Part shown: piece by piece, positions 34,896-45,800 of the stretch
How positions within the stretch are numbered: the first letter of the stretch is position 1
Layout: each line of letters begins with the position of its first letter
NCBI RefSeq assembly: GCF_015706575.1
Contig: NW_024037054.1
Span: 1,612,001 to 1,676,000, forward strand
Length of the DNA: 64,000 nt
Source: Patiria miniata
Lineage: Eukaryota; Echinodermata; Asteroidea; Valvatida; Asterinidae
Direction of reading: 5' to 3'
Program-made: the position numbers and the translations under genes
The notes under the pieces: generated by a model
What the model saw: the letters and a program-made list of their open reading frames with translations, nothing else
Database searches by the model: none
Told to the model about the DNA's origin: nothing

Positions 34896-35482
34896 CTCTA
34901 CTGAGTGGAGCGTTGAATTACGGGTACCCCTCCAACGCTCCACTCAGTAGAGCTAAGGCCTACCATGATTAGGGCCTACTCACCCTCATTATTCATGTTA
35001 TTCATGTAACTAAGGGGGAATATTCGACCACTTTAGGAAAACTGGCATTGCTTTGTGTAAATGAGAATGTGGGATCTTATCCATAATTACTCATGACATG
35101 ATCATGTACTTACCTAGAGTAGACCCGTGGTGAACGTGGCGTTGTATACAATGCCACACTGACACTGTTGTGTATTTTTGAACCTAGCGAAATCGATCCG
35201 CCATACATAATTTCGTATTGATGTTGAGTACTCACCAAGAAATCTAAATTTGCCTTTCCGCGTGTTCAGGATGTGTCATTTCGACGAAATTTGCCATCAA
35301 TGAAGACCCATACGAACGTGTAGAAATTAGATTTTAACCTGACAAGTGACCCTGACAAATGACCCTGGACGAGTAGGGCCTACCCAGGGTCATTTGCGTG
35401 CAAAATTATCGGAGCCCTCCGAGCTACCCGTCTGCTTCATGTGGCACATATGATAGGCGGCGTCTGATTGGCCAATAACGAG

Positions 35483-35593
35483 ACCACGTGATAAATGCAG
35501 CTAATAATTTGGAATCGCACTTATGATCCGGACATCTGGAGTGCCCGGAGCGTCAGTGCGATACCAAATTATCTGCAGCATTTATCACGTGGT
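35483..35593. repeat. hairpin with 38-nt arms
   Basis: ACCACGTGATAAATGC on the left pairs with GCATTTATCACGTGGT on the right, continuing through AATTTGG and TCGCAC with a few mismatches. The arms start with the E-box CACGTG. Confidence 0.8.
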
Positions 35594-35747
35594 AAATCAC
35601 ATGCATCAGGAGGAGGTTGCAGGACATCGAGATCTTGCCAGATTTTACCTCGAATTTCGTTTAAATGCCAGATTTGGCGCAAAAGCAGATTTCAACATGT
35701 TCAAGAAAGCTTGATATGTGAATACTTATCACACAGTAAGGCAATGT

Positions 35748-36502
35748 TCAGGATGGATGAGACGAAGAAGACGGTTGTGGTCTTTCCTGGAACTTGATGG
35801 ATACGTCAGTTTTGCTATGAAGAGTGTGTTCATCTGCCAACCTTACAAGGGCTTGTACTGTTTCGACCTTCTTCTCCCGCAGCTTGGTGCGAAGAAAGTT
35901 ACTACTGATCGATGTCAAAAGCTGGTCGATCAGGACGAGATGCGTCATCCTCTTTAAACCAGGTGACGCTGTAGTCTCTTCTTTTGGTACTAACCAGCGG
36001 CGAAGATAGAGTTCAAGTCGGGTTGAGAACTCTTCAAAGCTTTCATCCGCCGTTTTGGATGCAGTTCGAAATTTCAAGCGATACGCCTCTGGGGTGAGTT
36101 GATTATGCTGCAAAATTATCTTGACAATCTTGTCGTACTGCTTTTTGTCCGCTTTGGTGAGCATGGAATGCCTTCTGAGCCTTCCTTGTCAAATAGGGCT
36201 CAAGGAGGCGGGGCCACTGGTCTTTCGATTTCTTTTCTGCAGCAGCCATGCGTTCGAAAGTGGAGAGATGTGATGTCGTCGTCGGCAGAGAGTTTATGAA
36301 AGTCCAGGAGTTCCGGTCCAACTCGGATGGCTGATTTGGAAATGGCTGATTTGGTTATCACAGTCATAGCCTGCAAGAGAGACTCACAAAGATCCTGGGT
36401 TTCAGCCTTGCGGACGGACTTCAATTTCTGTAAAATCTGTCCCAAATCAGGTTGAACAGGGGCTGGACTAACAGGGTGGCTGCATTCCACCGGTTCCTTC
36501 CT
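35748..36502 (-). pseudogene. Gypsy-type gag with SCAN-like domain, broken
   Basis: The minus strand encodes, in three successive frames, PELLDFHKLSADDDI, then HLSTFERMAAAEKKSKDQWP and LLEPYLTRKAQKAFHA, then NQLTPEAYRLKFRT, RRWLVPKE and LVRLADEH to a stop at 35748. The order and motifs match gag proteins of Gypsy/Gmr1-type LTR retrotransposons, the source of vertebrate SCAN domains. Two frameshifts (near 36275 and 36150) and the stop at 36503-36505 show it is not functional. No zinc knuckle and no pol follow on the downstream side. Confidence 0.82.
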
Positions 36503-36982
36503 TTAAATAAAAAAAGAGATTGAGAATGTTGCCACTTTTTGCTGCTGTCTGATATACGCAGTGCCCATGATTTCTTGCGTGGCGCCCACAGACCTGTACA
36601 TACGGAGCGCCACTTTTTGCTGCTGTCTGATATACGCAGTGCCCATGATTTCTTGCGTGGCGCCCACAGACCTGTACATACAGAGCGCCACTTTTTGCTG
36701 CTGTCTGATATACGCAGTGCCCATGATTTCTTGCGTGGCGCCCACAGACCTGTACATACGGAGCGCCACTTTTTGCTGCTGTGTGATATACGCAGTGCCC
36801 ATGATTTCTTGCGTGGCGCCCACAGACCTGTACATACGGAGCGCCACTTTTTGCTGCTGTCTGATATACGCAGTGCCCATGATTTCTTGCGTGGCGCCCA
36901 CAGACCTGTACATACAGAGCGCCACTTTTTGCTGCTGTCTGATATTTGTCACGGACTGAGTTGACCTGAAACCAGACAACAT
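36503..36982 (-). pseudogene. gag leader frame with 26-residue tandem repeats
   Basis: From an ATG at 36982 the frame encodes MLSGFRSTQSVTNI, then five copies of a 26-residue unit containing SVGATQEIMGTAYIRQQQKV, and ends at TAA (36503-36505). The same frame continues after the stop into RKEPVECSHPV, the start of the gag region. The sequence before the junction (TCTTTTTTTATTTAAAG) resembles a splice acceptor, so either a stop mutation or a removed segment is possible. No known protein matches the repeat. Confidence 0.6.
36531..36944. repeat. 78-bp tandem repeat, 5.3 units
   Basis: Units start at 36531, 36609, 36687, 36765, 36843 and 36921 (partial) with GCCACTTTTTGCTGCTG. They differ mainly at CGGAGC/CAGAGC and by one CTG to GTG change in unit 4. 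The length is a multiple of three and the near-identity suggests recent expansion. Confidence 0.95.
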
Positions 36983-37009
36983 GGTACTTTGGTAGTAAGT
37001 AGTACTATA

Positions 37010-37721
37010 AATGTGGCTGAAATACTGGACTACAGGTCTCCGTATATAATAATTGCTGATTAGAACAAACAGGTCCTTTTTACTGTACCGTACTTATGAT
37101 ATCATATTTCAGCAACAACAAATTAACATTAAAACACCAACTTTTCGATCGCAATCATTCTATGGATGGATGCATTAATTTTGTAAAGGGGTGCTTCTAC
37201 CTTTTTTGGGAGTTAACATCGTTTTTCGAAGAAATTCTTTACGGAAAAAAATATATTGTGAATTTGTGATGATGAAGAAACTTTTCTGAACAAGAAAATG
37301 TTTCGGACTCCATAAAAAGTACTGTTTTTTGTAATTTTGAATCAGTCGAAATACTGGTAAATAGTTCTCAAGAAGCACACCCTTGACCGCAAATGGGGCT
37401 AAAGGGCTTTGTGTGACCTGTACGTACGTGTACGTGTCGTGCTTGAACTATACACAGCACAAAAGAGCACGTGCTTTGCATAGAGAAAGAATGCAAGTAT
37501 GTACGAACCACCACTGTACGTTCGTATATGTACGTTTATGAATGGCATCACACGTACGGTATCGACATTGCGTACGGGGCACTTGCGGTTGGATTTTTGA
37601 AGGGAAATTGCTTTAAAGATGGCACCGGGCAGGACTCAAGTGTAACATGCACTGAAAGTGGTAGCCCATAATCACATCGTACAATAGGGATACGATGGCC
37701 CCACAAAGCCACTCCACAACA
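37010..37721 (-). repeat. candidate LTR between pol end and gag start
   Basis: On the minus strand, a purine-rich tract AAGGAAGGGGGA is followed at 37721 by TGTTGTGGAGTGGC, a typical Gypsy LTR start after a polypurine tract. The other boundary, set near a CCACA at 37010, is uncertain because no second LTR exists for comparison. Confidence 0.55.
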
Positions 37722-38091
37722 TCCCCCTTCCTTAAGATAAGGAGCAGTCGGTGCTAATTTTGTTGCTGCTGAACTGTCACTTGAGACTGAGTAGTTCTGG
37801 TCTGTTACAGTGGTGATCATTAATACCAAACTTTTAGAAACAATTAAGCAAAGATCATGAACACTTTAACACCAGAACGTATTTGGAACAGCCTTAAAAC
37901 CTTTAACACAGCTTAGTAACCATTGAAGCTTAAGAACAACTTATGCAAGTAAACTGCAAGAGTGATCTTTCTAAACTAAGAGTTGGCCTATGGTCGTAAG
38001 TATTTATCAGTGCATGTCCCAAAGTCAGATTTCTGATTCAATGAGTGTCTTAGGTGGTCTGGAAACGCCACCGGATCTGGTGGTGGTAGCG

Positions 38092-38457
38092 TTAGTGTTC
38101 AGTCCTAGAGGTGCTGTCTGTGGGAGCAGAAGGCACATCTTGTGCCTTCGCGACTGGACTGACGGCACTCGAGATGGGTGGCTCAGTGCTAGCTGGTTGT
38201 GGTGTGAGCTGAGGTGCACTCACACATGTGACTGGTGTTGTAGGTGGTTTCGCGTTTTCCCGACTGTCTCTGAGGTGTATGCGATTGCGTCTGTATAATT
38301 TGCTACCGACTTCGATGATATAGCTGCGTGGCGCAACTTTGGCTTTGATCACTCCAGTTGTCCACAGGGAGTCTTCTACCTTGGCGCGAGTTTTGGCGCA
38401 AACTGACTGTCCGACAACTAGATCAGGGAGTTTTTTGGCAGTGCGGTCATGATACAT
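38092..38457 (-). pseudogene. Gypsy-type pol, C-terminal end of integrase
   Basis: The frame reads YHDRTAKKLPDLVVGQSVCA, then RSYIIEVGSKLYRRNRIHLR and a Pro/Thr/Ser-rich tail to a stop at 38092. This is the integrase C-terminal module (YDRxAKxLPxLxxGxxV...PRSYxV...YRRNRxHL) of Gypsy elements. Everything upstream (protease, RT, RNase H, integrase core) is replaced by repeat R-A at 38462. Confidence 0.85.
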
Positions 38458-38461
38458 TTTG

Positions 38462-38632
38462 GTTTGAGCCTAGTTCAAAACATGACTCTGCAACTTTTGA
38501 ATTGAAATTGAGAAATTGTTTTCTTGGAATATACATGTACAGCATTTACTGAGCCAAACATTCATCAGGTAATAGTTGTTAAACACCCGTCTCTAGATTT
38601 TGAACACTTTTGTTGCTTCAAACGAAGAAGGA
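38462..38632 (+). repeat. repeat family R-A, copy 2 (partial)
   Basis: Matches 290-460 from TTCAAAACATGA through GTTGCTTCAAACGAA; the GC-rich 5' third is missing. It abuts the broken pol fragment. Confidence 0.6.
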
Positions 38633-39079
38633 AAAAAATGCACAAAACTATATACTCTACATTTTAAATCTCTCCAAATTCCATCTGAGCTTACACATGC
38701 CATTGGTCATCGAAATGTCATAATTAACAATACCAATTTGTGTCGCCTTTTGTTTCCCTTACAGAGCATTTTTAACTGTGTATGGTGAATCTCCTTCTGT
38801 GGCACAATGGATAAAACCATTGGGTAAGTGGTACATACATGACACCTGTAACTCAGTACTTTTTAGGGACTTGGACTAGAAATTGCACAGGTGAATTCTG
38901 ACAAGGTGGCAGGTGCAACAGAAGAAACTTGCACTTTTACTGGAGTCAGAGTTGAAAAATGTACAATGTACTTTCATAAAAGAGGTCATTGAACGTACAT
39001 GTATGATGCCTTTAACGAATTTGTTGGATCATATACATGTATTGAGTGTTATTCATGAGATGAATTTGCGTGATGTAAA

Positions 39080-39500
39080 TCAATATTAGGTTTTTGCCCT
39101 TCACCGACGTACAGAGGGTTCCGTTGGACAATGGGTGATACTCAGACTACCTTTACCCTCGGATGGAAATGAAGTCAATGTATAAACACTGTTTACTTAG
39201 TGTGTACGTTGGTGAAGAGCAAAAACCTAATATTGATTTACATCACCCCAACACAAATTCATCTTATGAATAGTTTAATTGCGGTACCCGCTGCATCATG
39301 TACATCAGATTCGAACCAGCCAACCGATCCCGCAAGCTCGGTGGTCGAGTGGTAAGACGTCTGCACTAGAAAGCAGGAGGTAGTGAGTTCGAGTCCCACC
39401 TGAGTGATTTTTTCCAACTTGCACTTGGGAGTTAACACACTGATTATACAGTTTTTATACGTTGGTGAAGGGCAGAATCCTAATATTGATGTATTGAATG
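39080..39500 (+). repeat. tRNA-Ser-derived SINE within hairpin-forming flanks, copy 1
   Basis: Contains a tRNA-like segment (39336-39406). On both sides are copies of GTTGGTGAAGGGCA..AACCTA and, upstream, its inverse TTTTTGCCCTTCACCGACGT. Copy 2 is at 49950-50340 and a lone flank lies at 59110. Confidence 0.65.
39336..39406 (+). repeat. tRNA-like head of the SINE (tRNA-Ser type)
   Basis: A-box TGGTCGAGTGG and B-box GAGTTCGAGTCCC are present. The CTAGAAA stretch equals the anticodon loop of eukaryotic tRNA-Ser(AGA). The anticodon stem has an extra base and the long variable arm is absent, so it is not a functional tRNA. Confidence 0.65.
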
Positions 39501-40673
39501 TGATCCATCCAAAAAAGCTGAAGGCATCATGACATGAATTTTACACTGGAACATACATGTATTGTGCAAATTTCCATTCCCCTGAAATATTGGAATACTA
39601 TGAGACATCCCTTTCTGGCGTTGTAGCGTTTCAAGTATCGGAAACGTTCCATGACTACTGTCAAGTCAGGATCCTGTTGCTGTGATGTCATCTTAGAAAC
39701 ACACTCTTCAATTTGGGTTTCTGTTCAAATCAGGAACCCAGAAATGTGCTCATTGAAAACATTTGTTGGAAAGGTTTGATCATTGACTTTAAACTGTCAT
39801 GTAATGCAACAACAATGAATCACTGAAAACAGAAAATGTAGATGCAAAGGTGCATTTTCAAAGGCTGCATAACCAGTATATTTACATACACGTATGTGCT
39901 ATGAAAGTGCATACACCGTACATGTACAGTACAAAATTAATGTGCAAATTGTCTGTTATGAGAAAAGAGAATACATCTGAATAGACTACTGTACAGTCCC
40001 AAGCGTGCACCAGTACACTTTCACCTTTTCTGCATATTAGAAGAGTACATTGTATAATAAAACAAAGTTGAGACATTGCACTCAAGTCCAAATACATGTA
40101 CTTGTACTGTGCTTCTAATCAAACTGGATACATTTTTTTGTAGCTGCTATTTGTTGCTCTTTGTGCTTCTCTAAATGAAGCTACTACATTTCTACCCTTG
40201 AAAATATTTGTGGTTATTACATTCCAAAGATTAGGTCCCTCTTTTTTGGTAACATGCCCAGGCACAATTTTTTGTTTTCACTCTATGGACTTCTTTCTTT
40301 TTCTTTTTTCTTTTGTGCAGTGAACCATTTCTGGACAGGCAAGTATCTTTTTAAAAAAATTTCCCCCAGCTCTGAGCTTATACAGAAGCAGTTTGCTAAC
40401 CCTAACCCTCCTCAATCCTTTAAAATCAATCGGGGGTTTTGTAGAATTTTGGAGGATTTAAGCTGAATGGCTAAAATTGTCACTTGATTTTTGCAAGGCG
40501 GTACAGTTTATTACTCTCTTTATTTTTGGCCCGATGCCGGAATTGTGAGTTTAAATTTGAATCGAAAGCTTGGGTTTAGTTATGTTTTTTTGGGGGGGGG
40601 GAGGGGGTCATCAAAAATGGCTTTTTTTAGTGGTTCAAAATCTTCTCTTTTTTTTGCCACTCAGCCGAGAGGC

Positions 40674-40745
40674 TGGAGGGGTATTGTGATAATTTGAGTT
40701 AGAAATGAGATTTGGGTTTCTAACTTCAGAAGGTGGTTGCCCTTG
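40674..40745 (+). repeat. fragment of the repeat family at 48265
   Basis: GAGAGGCTGGAGGGGTATTGT and GGTGGTTGCCCTTG match GAGAGGCTCGAGGGGTATTGT and GGGGGTTGCCCTTG of 48283-48430 in order; the interior is deleted. Confidence 0.65.
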
Positions 40746-41344
40746 TGGTTTAAATTTATTTGAATAAATGGCCTAAGCTATCTTTGGTCGCCTTTCATTC
40801 AGCAACAAAAGTCACCTTGGGCCGATTTCACAAGTCTTATCTTACTCTCATCTTAAAACTTAAAATGAGTCGCCGCTCTAAGATCAATCCGAGCTAATGT
40901 GCATCCTTAGATAGATTTCACCCAACACATCATAAGCAAGACGCATCCAAATTGCCAATTTGACGAAATGGTCATTGAAAGAAGCGTACAGAACTAATTT
41001 CTCAGTGCACATGCATAGAACACAAACTTTCGCCTACAGTACACAAGATACCTTTTATTAATGACCAAACGATTTGCTCCCTGAATCATCGCTCTATTTT
41101 GAGAACCAGCAGGAAGATTTTTATTTAAGAAGACCACTAAAGGGTGAGTCCAAAAAAGCGGAACCCAAACCTCCAAAAATATATTTCATATTTAAAAAAA
41201 TATGTAGCACCAAAAATAATAATGACTGGAGAGTCAATTTCATAAGCTACTTTTAGATGAAAAAAATTACTGAAATTGCTCAATCCGTTAAAAGAATATC
41301 ACCATTTAAACACAATGACCCTAAAACCTGTCTCGTCCAAAATA

Positions 41345-41749
41345 TGTGAATATCTTTTTATGTAAGAACAAAGGATCACAAAATTAAATCCTTTACAGGA
41401 CAATCAATTATTTTGTGGTTAAATTCAGTAAACATTCTATGTACACAAGTTATTTCTGGCTTGATGACGTCATTTTTCAAAAACGGGAAGTGAATACTGA
41501 TTTAGTTCGGAATGGATAAGTGTTCATTGTGAAGTTAAATGACATATGAAAGTATGGAAAATATACGTGTATTTATTCATAACGACTAACTTCCGGTTTG
41601 ATAACTCACAGCACATATTTGGAAGCAAAAAGTGAACATTGTAATGGATATCATTACTTGGGCTACAAAGATATACGACATGGATCGAATGATATAAAGT
41701 AAATTTAAAATATGATCGTTTTCAAATTCTCATAGAAGTAACTATAATA
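41345..41749 (-). repeat. partial rolling-circle element H1 copy
   Basis: Matches 11640-12320 in order: TATGTAAGAACAAAGGATCA, CAAGTTATTTCTGGCTTGAT, TTTAGTTCGGA, and TAAATTTAAAATATGATCGT. It stops at GTAACT where H2 begins. Confidence 0.7.
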
Positions 41750-44242
41750 CTAGAGGTCTATGTCTGTTTGCAACAGAACATAGGGCTTTTCCGCATTATG
41801 AATTTTTTTAATCAATAATATCCCTGAATATGCATGAACATAAAATCTGTCAAAGTTAGCCGAAAATCGGCTAAAATGGTCACTGTGGACAGGATTTGAC
41901 CTCGGCAATATGATGTATGTGCGTGTGTACAAGGTCTTTGCTTGGACAAAGAGTGGTGTAAATAAATTACTGGCAAAAGAGTCCAAAACGCACTTTGAAA
42001 ATCCACAAATATTTTTAAAAGTTTTTGATGACGTCATCCTGACGTCACTTCGAACTTTGCATACTAGTATGATTAACTACCTACCCACCAAGTTTCATGA
42101 CAGTTGGACCTTTCCTTATATGAGTTTTGAAAAATCGCATTTTGATGACGTCATGATGACGTCACACATTTTTCCAGTTTTGTGCGAAAAGCTATTACAT
42201 AACAGACCAAATGCAAAAAAGAATTTTGCATTTTGCATGTTGCGTTCGGGAGATATGGCTAAAAGGTCCAAACAAATAAATATTCATATAAAATCTCAGG
42301 ATGACGTCATCATGACGTCACCTCATTTTTAATCTATAACACATCCTGGTATAACCACATACCAAGTTTCAACCCAATCAGACTTACATTTCTGTAGATA
42401 TGACTTCACAATATGTACGTAAATTTTCAAAAATCAATAAAAACATTAGGTGATGACGTCATCGTGACGTCATAGTCTTGGCATAATTTTTGTATGAGGG
42501 TCGTCCTTGGCCGGCTGTAACTTTGATGACGATTTTAGATCGCCAAGTTATGAAAATGGTGGCTTGAAAACGTGTACAAAGTCAATAGGTTAAAAATCCC
42601 ACAGCAGAAAAACTGCACCTTCAAATGCGTGATTTTCCTTTAAACTGAAACATTTTTATAAAATATTACTTGCTATTCTAACTCTTGGGAATATTTTCAA
42701 TCAAATGACAGGTGTAAAGAAATACGATTTCTTTTTCCTTCTCATAGTAATTCTCAGCCGAAGTTCAGAACTACTCAGTAAGATAAATTGTATAGGGAAA
42801 GACTTGTGGAGAAAGCTGTGTACAAAGTCTATGAGAAAAATTAATTATTCATAAATCCATAATAAATCACTTGATGACGTCACCATGACGTCACTCTTCG
42901 GGACATATCTTGGCTATAGGGACTATGCTTATGCCAACTTTCAATGATATCTGACAAAGATTAATGCCAAAAGTGCTATAATACGTCCCTGTCTATGCGC
43001 ATGCATGAACATAAAATCTGTCAAAGTTAAAACGGTCAATGTGGACAGGATTTGACCTCAGCAACACGTGCGCTGCAGGCTGACTGACATACGATTATGT
43101 GCCTATGTACAACGTACGTGCAATGCATGTACATGTACATTGTGGACGTCCTGTCCTGTGCATCTTTTGAAGCAGAGGTATTGTCAACGTGAAGTTTTAA
43201 GCGTGCGCAGGGTATGTTCGAGTTCGCTTATCGCCTCGAAACTTTGAAATGTTTTAGACCTACCCTTCAATCGACAATTAAAGTAAAAACAAATATAAAA
43301 ACTGCCATGGTTGATTTTTCAGGAATTTTCAAATGAAAAAGGGTCTTTTTATTATAACTTCCGGTCTGATGACGTCATTCGCCTAAAACTTCGCACACGT
43401 CTTAAGTGGGTCAAGGTCATCATATACACCAATATTTAGGCGATTCCGACAAACTTCGCCACAGACATCTATTCAAAATACATTTTTGCTAATTTTCAAC
43501 CTGTCGCTAGAGGGCGCTCGAAGATTGCATGACGTCATCGGTAGATGATTTGAAGAATACTATCGGCCAAGAGACTAACACCGTTAAAAGCAAGTTCATA
43601 TCTATTACCATTTTTAAATAATAAGCCACTTCCGGTTTTGGCCTTTTTCGACCGGAAGCAAGGGTCACGTGATTTCACGCACACTGAATGAAATAAAGAC
43701 CTCAACCTATTCTACCACTTGCCGGCAACAAAATGCTGCGGACGCGTACGGTTGATTTCTTATGCATTTTTTAATATTAAAAGTGTCACAATTTAATTGC
43801 CTATAAACACACACCTGATGACGTCATCATGACGTCATCATTACACAATGTTGTTTAAATTAGGGTCTTTGCTTAGACAAAGACTGGTGTAAATGAATTA
43901 CTGGCAAAGAGTCAAAAATGCCCTTTGCAAATAGACAATTTTTTTTTAATTTCTGTGTACAAAGTCTATGGGAAAAATTAAATATTCAAAAATCTATAAT
44001 AAATTAGTCGATGACGTCACCATGACGTCAATCTTCGGGACACATCTTTGCTATAGGGACTATGCTTATGCTAACTTTGAATGATGTATGACAAAGATTA
44101 ATGCCAAAAGTGGCGATGAGAAAAAACGTGCACAAAGTCTATGGGATTTAGGCGACAAAAAGAAGAAGCCAAAAAAAAAAAAAAAAAAAAAAAAAAAATG
44201 AGAACAAAAACAAAGGCTTTTCCGCAACTTTGCGGAAAAGCC
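41750..44242 (-). mobile_element. rolling-circle element H2 (complete)
   Basis: Minus-strand 5' end: a 28-nt hairpin at 44242-44215 with arms GGCTTTTCCGC/GCGGAAAAGCC. 3' end at 41750: the arm GCGGAAAAGCC again, then a hairpin (CTATGT.CTGTT/AACAG.ACATAG), then CCTCTAG and T. 2493 bp. The interior carries seven TGACGTCA pairs 11 nt apart and a central block (43350-43680) homologous to H3 in orientation relative to the termini. There is no Rep/helicase frame, so it is non-autonomous. The layout fits Helentron/Helitron2-type elements with asymmetric inverted ends. Confidence 0.75.
42029..44030. promoter_or_regulatory. seven TGACGTCA (CRE/ATF) pairs with 11-nt pitch in H2
   Basis: Pairs start at 42029/42040, 42146/42157, 42302/42313, 42454/42465, 42875/42886, 43819/43830 and 44012/44023. 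Each octamer is the full palindromic CRE, the binding site of CREB/ATF bZIP dimers. Whether any is used is unknown; they could equally be element-specific motifs. Confidence 0.75.
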
Positions 44243-44473
44243 AATAATTGTTGGGGTTTGGGTTCGGCTTTTTTTTACTCACCCTGTATGTGTAGGACTA
44301 TACTTAGATTTGTAAGTTAAAAATAAATTAATTTTTATTAAATCTACCCATGCGTCAGAAATCTTTTCAAATTGGTTTACAGCGGTTTTTCCTCCTCTGG
44401 CGTAAAAATTGAAACTATGGCCCTAGGCCGACACTTGTCTTCAATGAGAAGACAGTGCACAATAAAAATAATA

Positions 44474-44690
44474 CTACCGGAGTCTTATATACCACACATT
44501 TCTACCAGCAATTAGGTACTCAAGGCGCTAATTATTATGAATTTGTTTTAAAGACAGGTAAATGTGAAATATGAGACCCATTTTATGTAGCACCTTATAA
44601 GGGTTTACAAGGTGCTGCGGCGCATTAGCCAAAAATACCGGGGCAAACCCCTTCTCTTAGCGATAAGTGTTACTGGGTCTTTTACTCACT
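44474..44690 (-). repeat. SINE-like repeat V, inverted copy
   Basis: Reverse complement of 53180-53425, with shared CTCAAGGCGCT, AGCACCTTATAAGGGTTTACA and GGGGCAAACCCCTTCTCTTA. Confidence 0.7.
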
Positions 44691-44741
44691 TACTATGTAC
44701 AATCAGAAAAAACTTCAACGTATCAGTATTAACAAGCAAGC

Positions 44742-44963
44742 TTGATAATTGTCGCAAACATTAAAGATATCCAACATATAGCAAAGAATCATCTGATCAC
44801 CAAATTAAACAGCATCCTCTCAGATACAAGTCACCCCCTCAACCCTTTCATTATTTGTAATCGATCTGGCAAAGTACGTCAATTTAGTCTCAAAACAAAC
44901 AGGTTCAAATCTTCGTTTTTACCAGGGGCTATTCAGATGTTTAACTCAACCTTCACCAGATAG
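44742..44963 (+). pseudogene. 3' coding end of a LINE
   Basis: The frame reads LNSILSDTSHPLNPFIICNR, then KTNRFKSSFLPGAIQMFNS and a stop. The pattern TNRFKxSFLPxAIxLFN shortly before the stop is typical of the ORF end in many invertebrate non-LTR elements. There is no upstream RT. Confidence 0.7.
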
Positions 44964-45479
44964 TTTCCTCCCTTCGCTTGCTGTATTTTTACCTCATTTT
45001 AACCCTCCTATGCAAACATGCATTTTGAGCCATGCTGTTACTTGGGTCAAAATCAGTCAGGTGACCGTTTTTGACCCGTTGGAATTCTATGCATAGAACA
45101 ACATTATTGACCCATTTTGACAGCTAAAGTAACTAGCTATGAGAATGACTTGACGACCGGTGACACATAGAACAGTTGTTGATATTGAATATTTGCTGAC
45201 TGTTATTTGCTGTGGGTGCTGAATTGCTGTTGACTGTTTTTGACTTGACAAAGTGCTGGCTACAGTTGGTGGCTGGAACTGACAGAAACATGATCCCTGT
45301 CAAAAAATGCCCCCCCCCCCAAAAAAAAAATCCCTACCTACCCTATTTTCAAATGCCATGTCAATTGGAAGCAGAACTTTTTGGGGTGGGGGGCCTAAAG
45401 TATTGTCAGCAGTTGGTAATAATAGTGGCTGGTATTTTTCTGAATTTTGATCCCTGTCAAAACAGCTGTGGCTCTTCTG

Positions 45480-45800
45480 AGAATTATCTGAGCCCCCAAA
45501 ACAAACACCCCGACCCCCCTCCCCCCAAAAACAACAACCAAAGAAGTTTTGTAATCCACCGAGCAATTACTCTGCTCTGTAAATTATCTGAGCCCCCCCC
45601 CAAAAAAAAAACCCACCAAGGTAGTATTGTAATCCAACCAGCAACTATCATCCTGTGAATTATCTGAGCCCCGTCCCAATTAAAAAAAAACCTAAAAAAA
45701 TTCCAGCAACTACCTGGTATTATATTGTGAATTATCTGAGCCCCCCCCCCAAAAGAAAAACGCCCCCCTCCTCAAAAAAAAAACCACCAAGGGAATATTG
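45480..45800. repeat. imperfect tandem repeat, AATTATCTGAGCCCC plus C and A runs
   Basis: AATTATCTGAGCCCC recurs at about 45482, 45581, 45656 and 45730, each followed by C and A homopolymers and a TTGTAATCCA-like block. The unit is 75-100 bp. It runs directly into the next array. Confidence 0.75.

Larger units (their letters stand above)
41141..44286. mobile_element. mariner-like inverted-repeat element M2, split by H1 and H2
   Basis: The left part 41141-41344 starts AGGGTGAGTC and follows the left arm of M1 (47178). The right tip GGTTTGGGTTCGGC...ACTCACCCTGTA ends at 44286. Between them sit a partial H1 copy and all of H2, so both appear to have entered or replaced the interior of M2. Confidence 0.65.

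Noticed and set aside
35495..35797. Plus-strand gene overlapping the gag remnant
   Set aside because: The frame spans a hairpin and the antisense of gag; codon content follows the minus-strand gag.
36531..36944. CRISPR array
   Set aside because: The 78-bp units are contiguous with no unique spacers, and the DNA is clearly eukaryotic. The same holds for 45800-46500 and 24651-24800.
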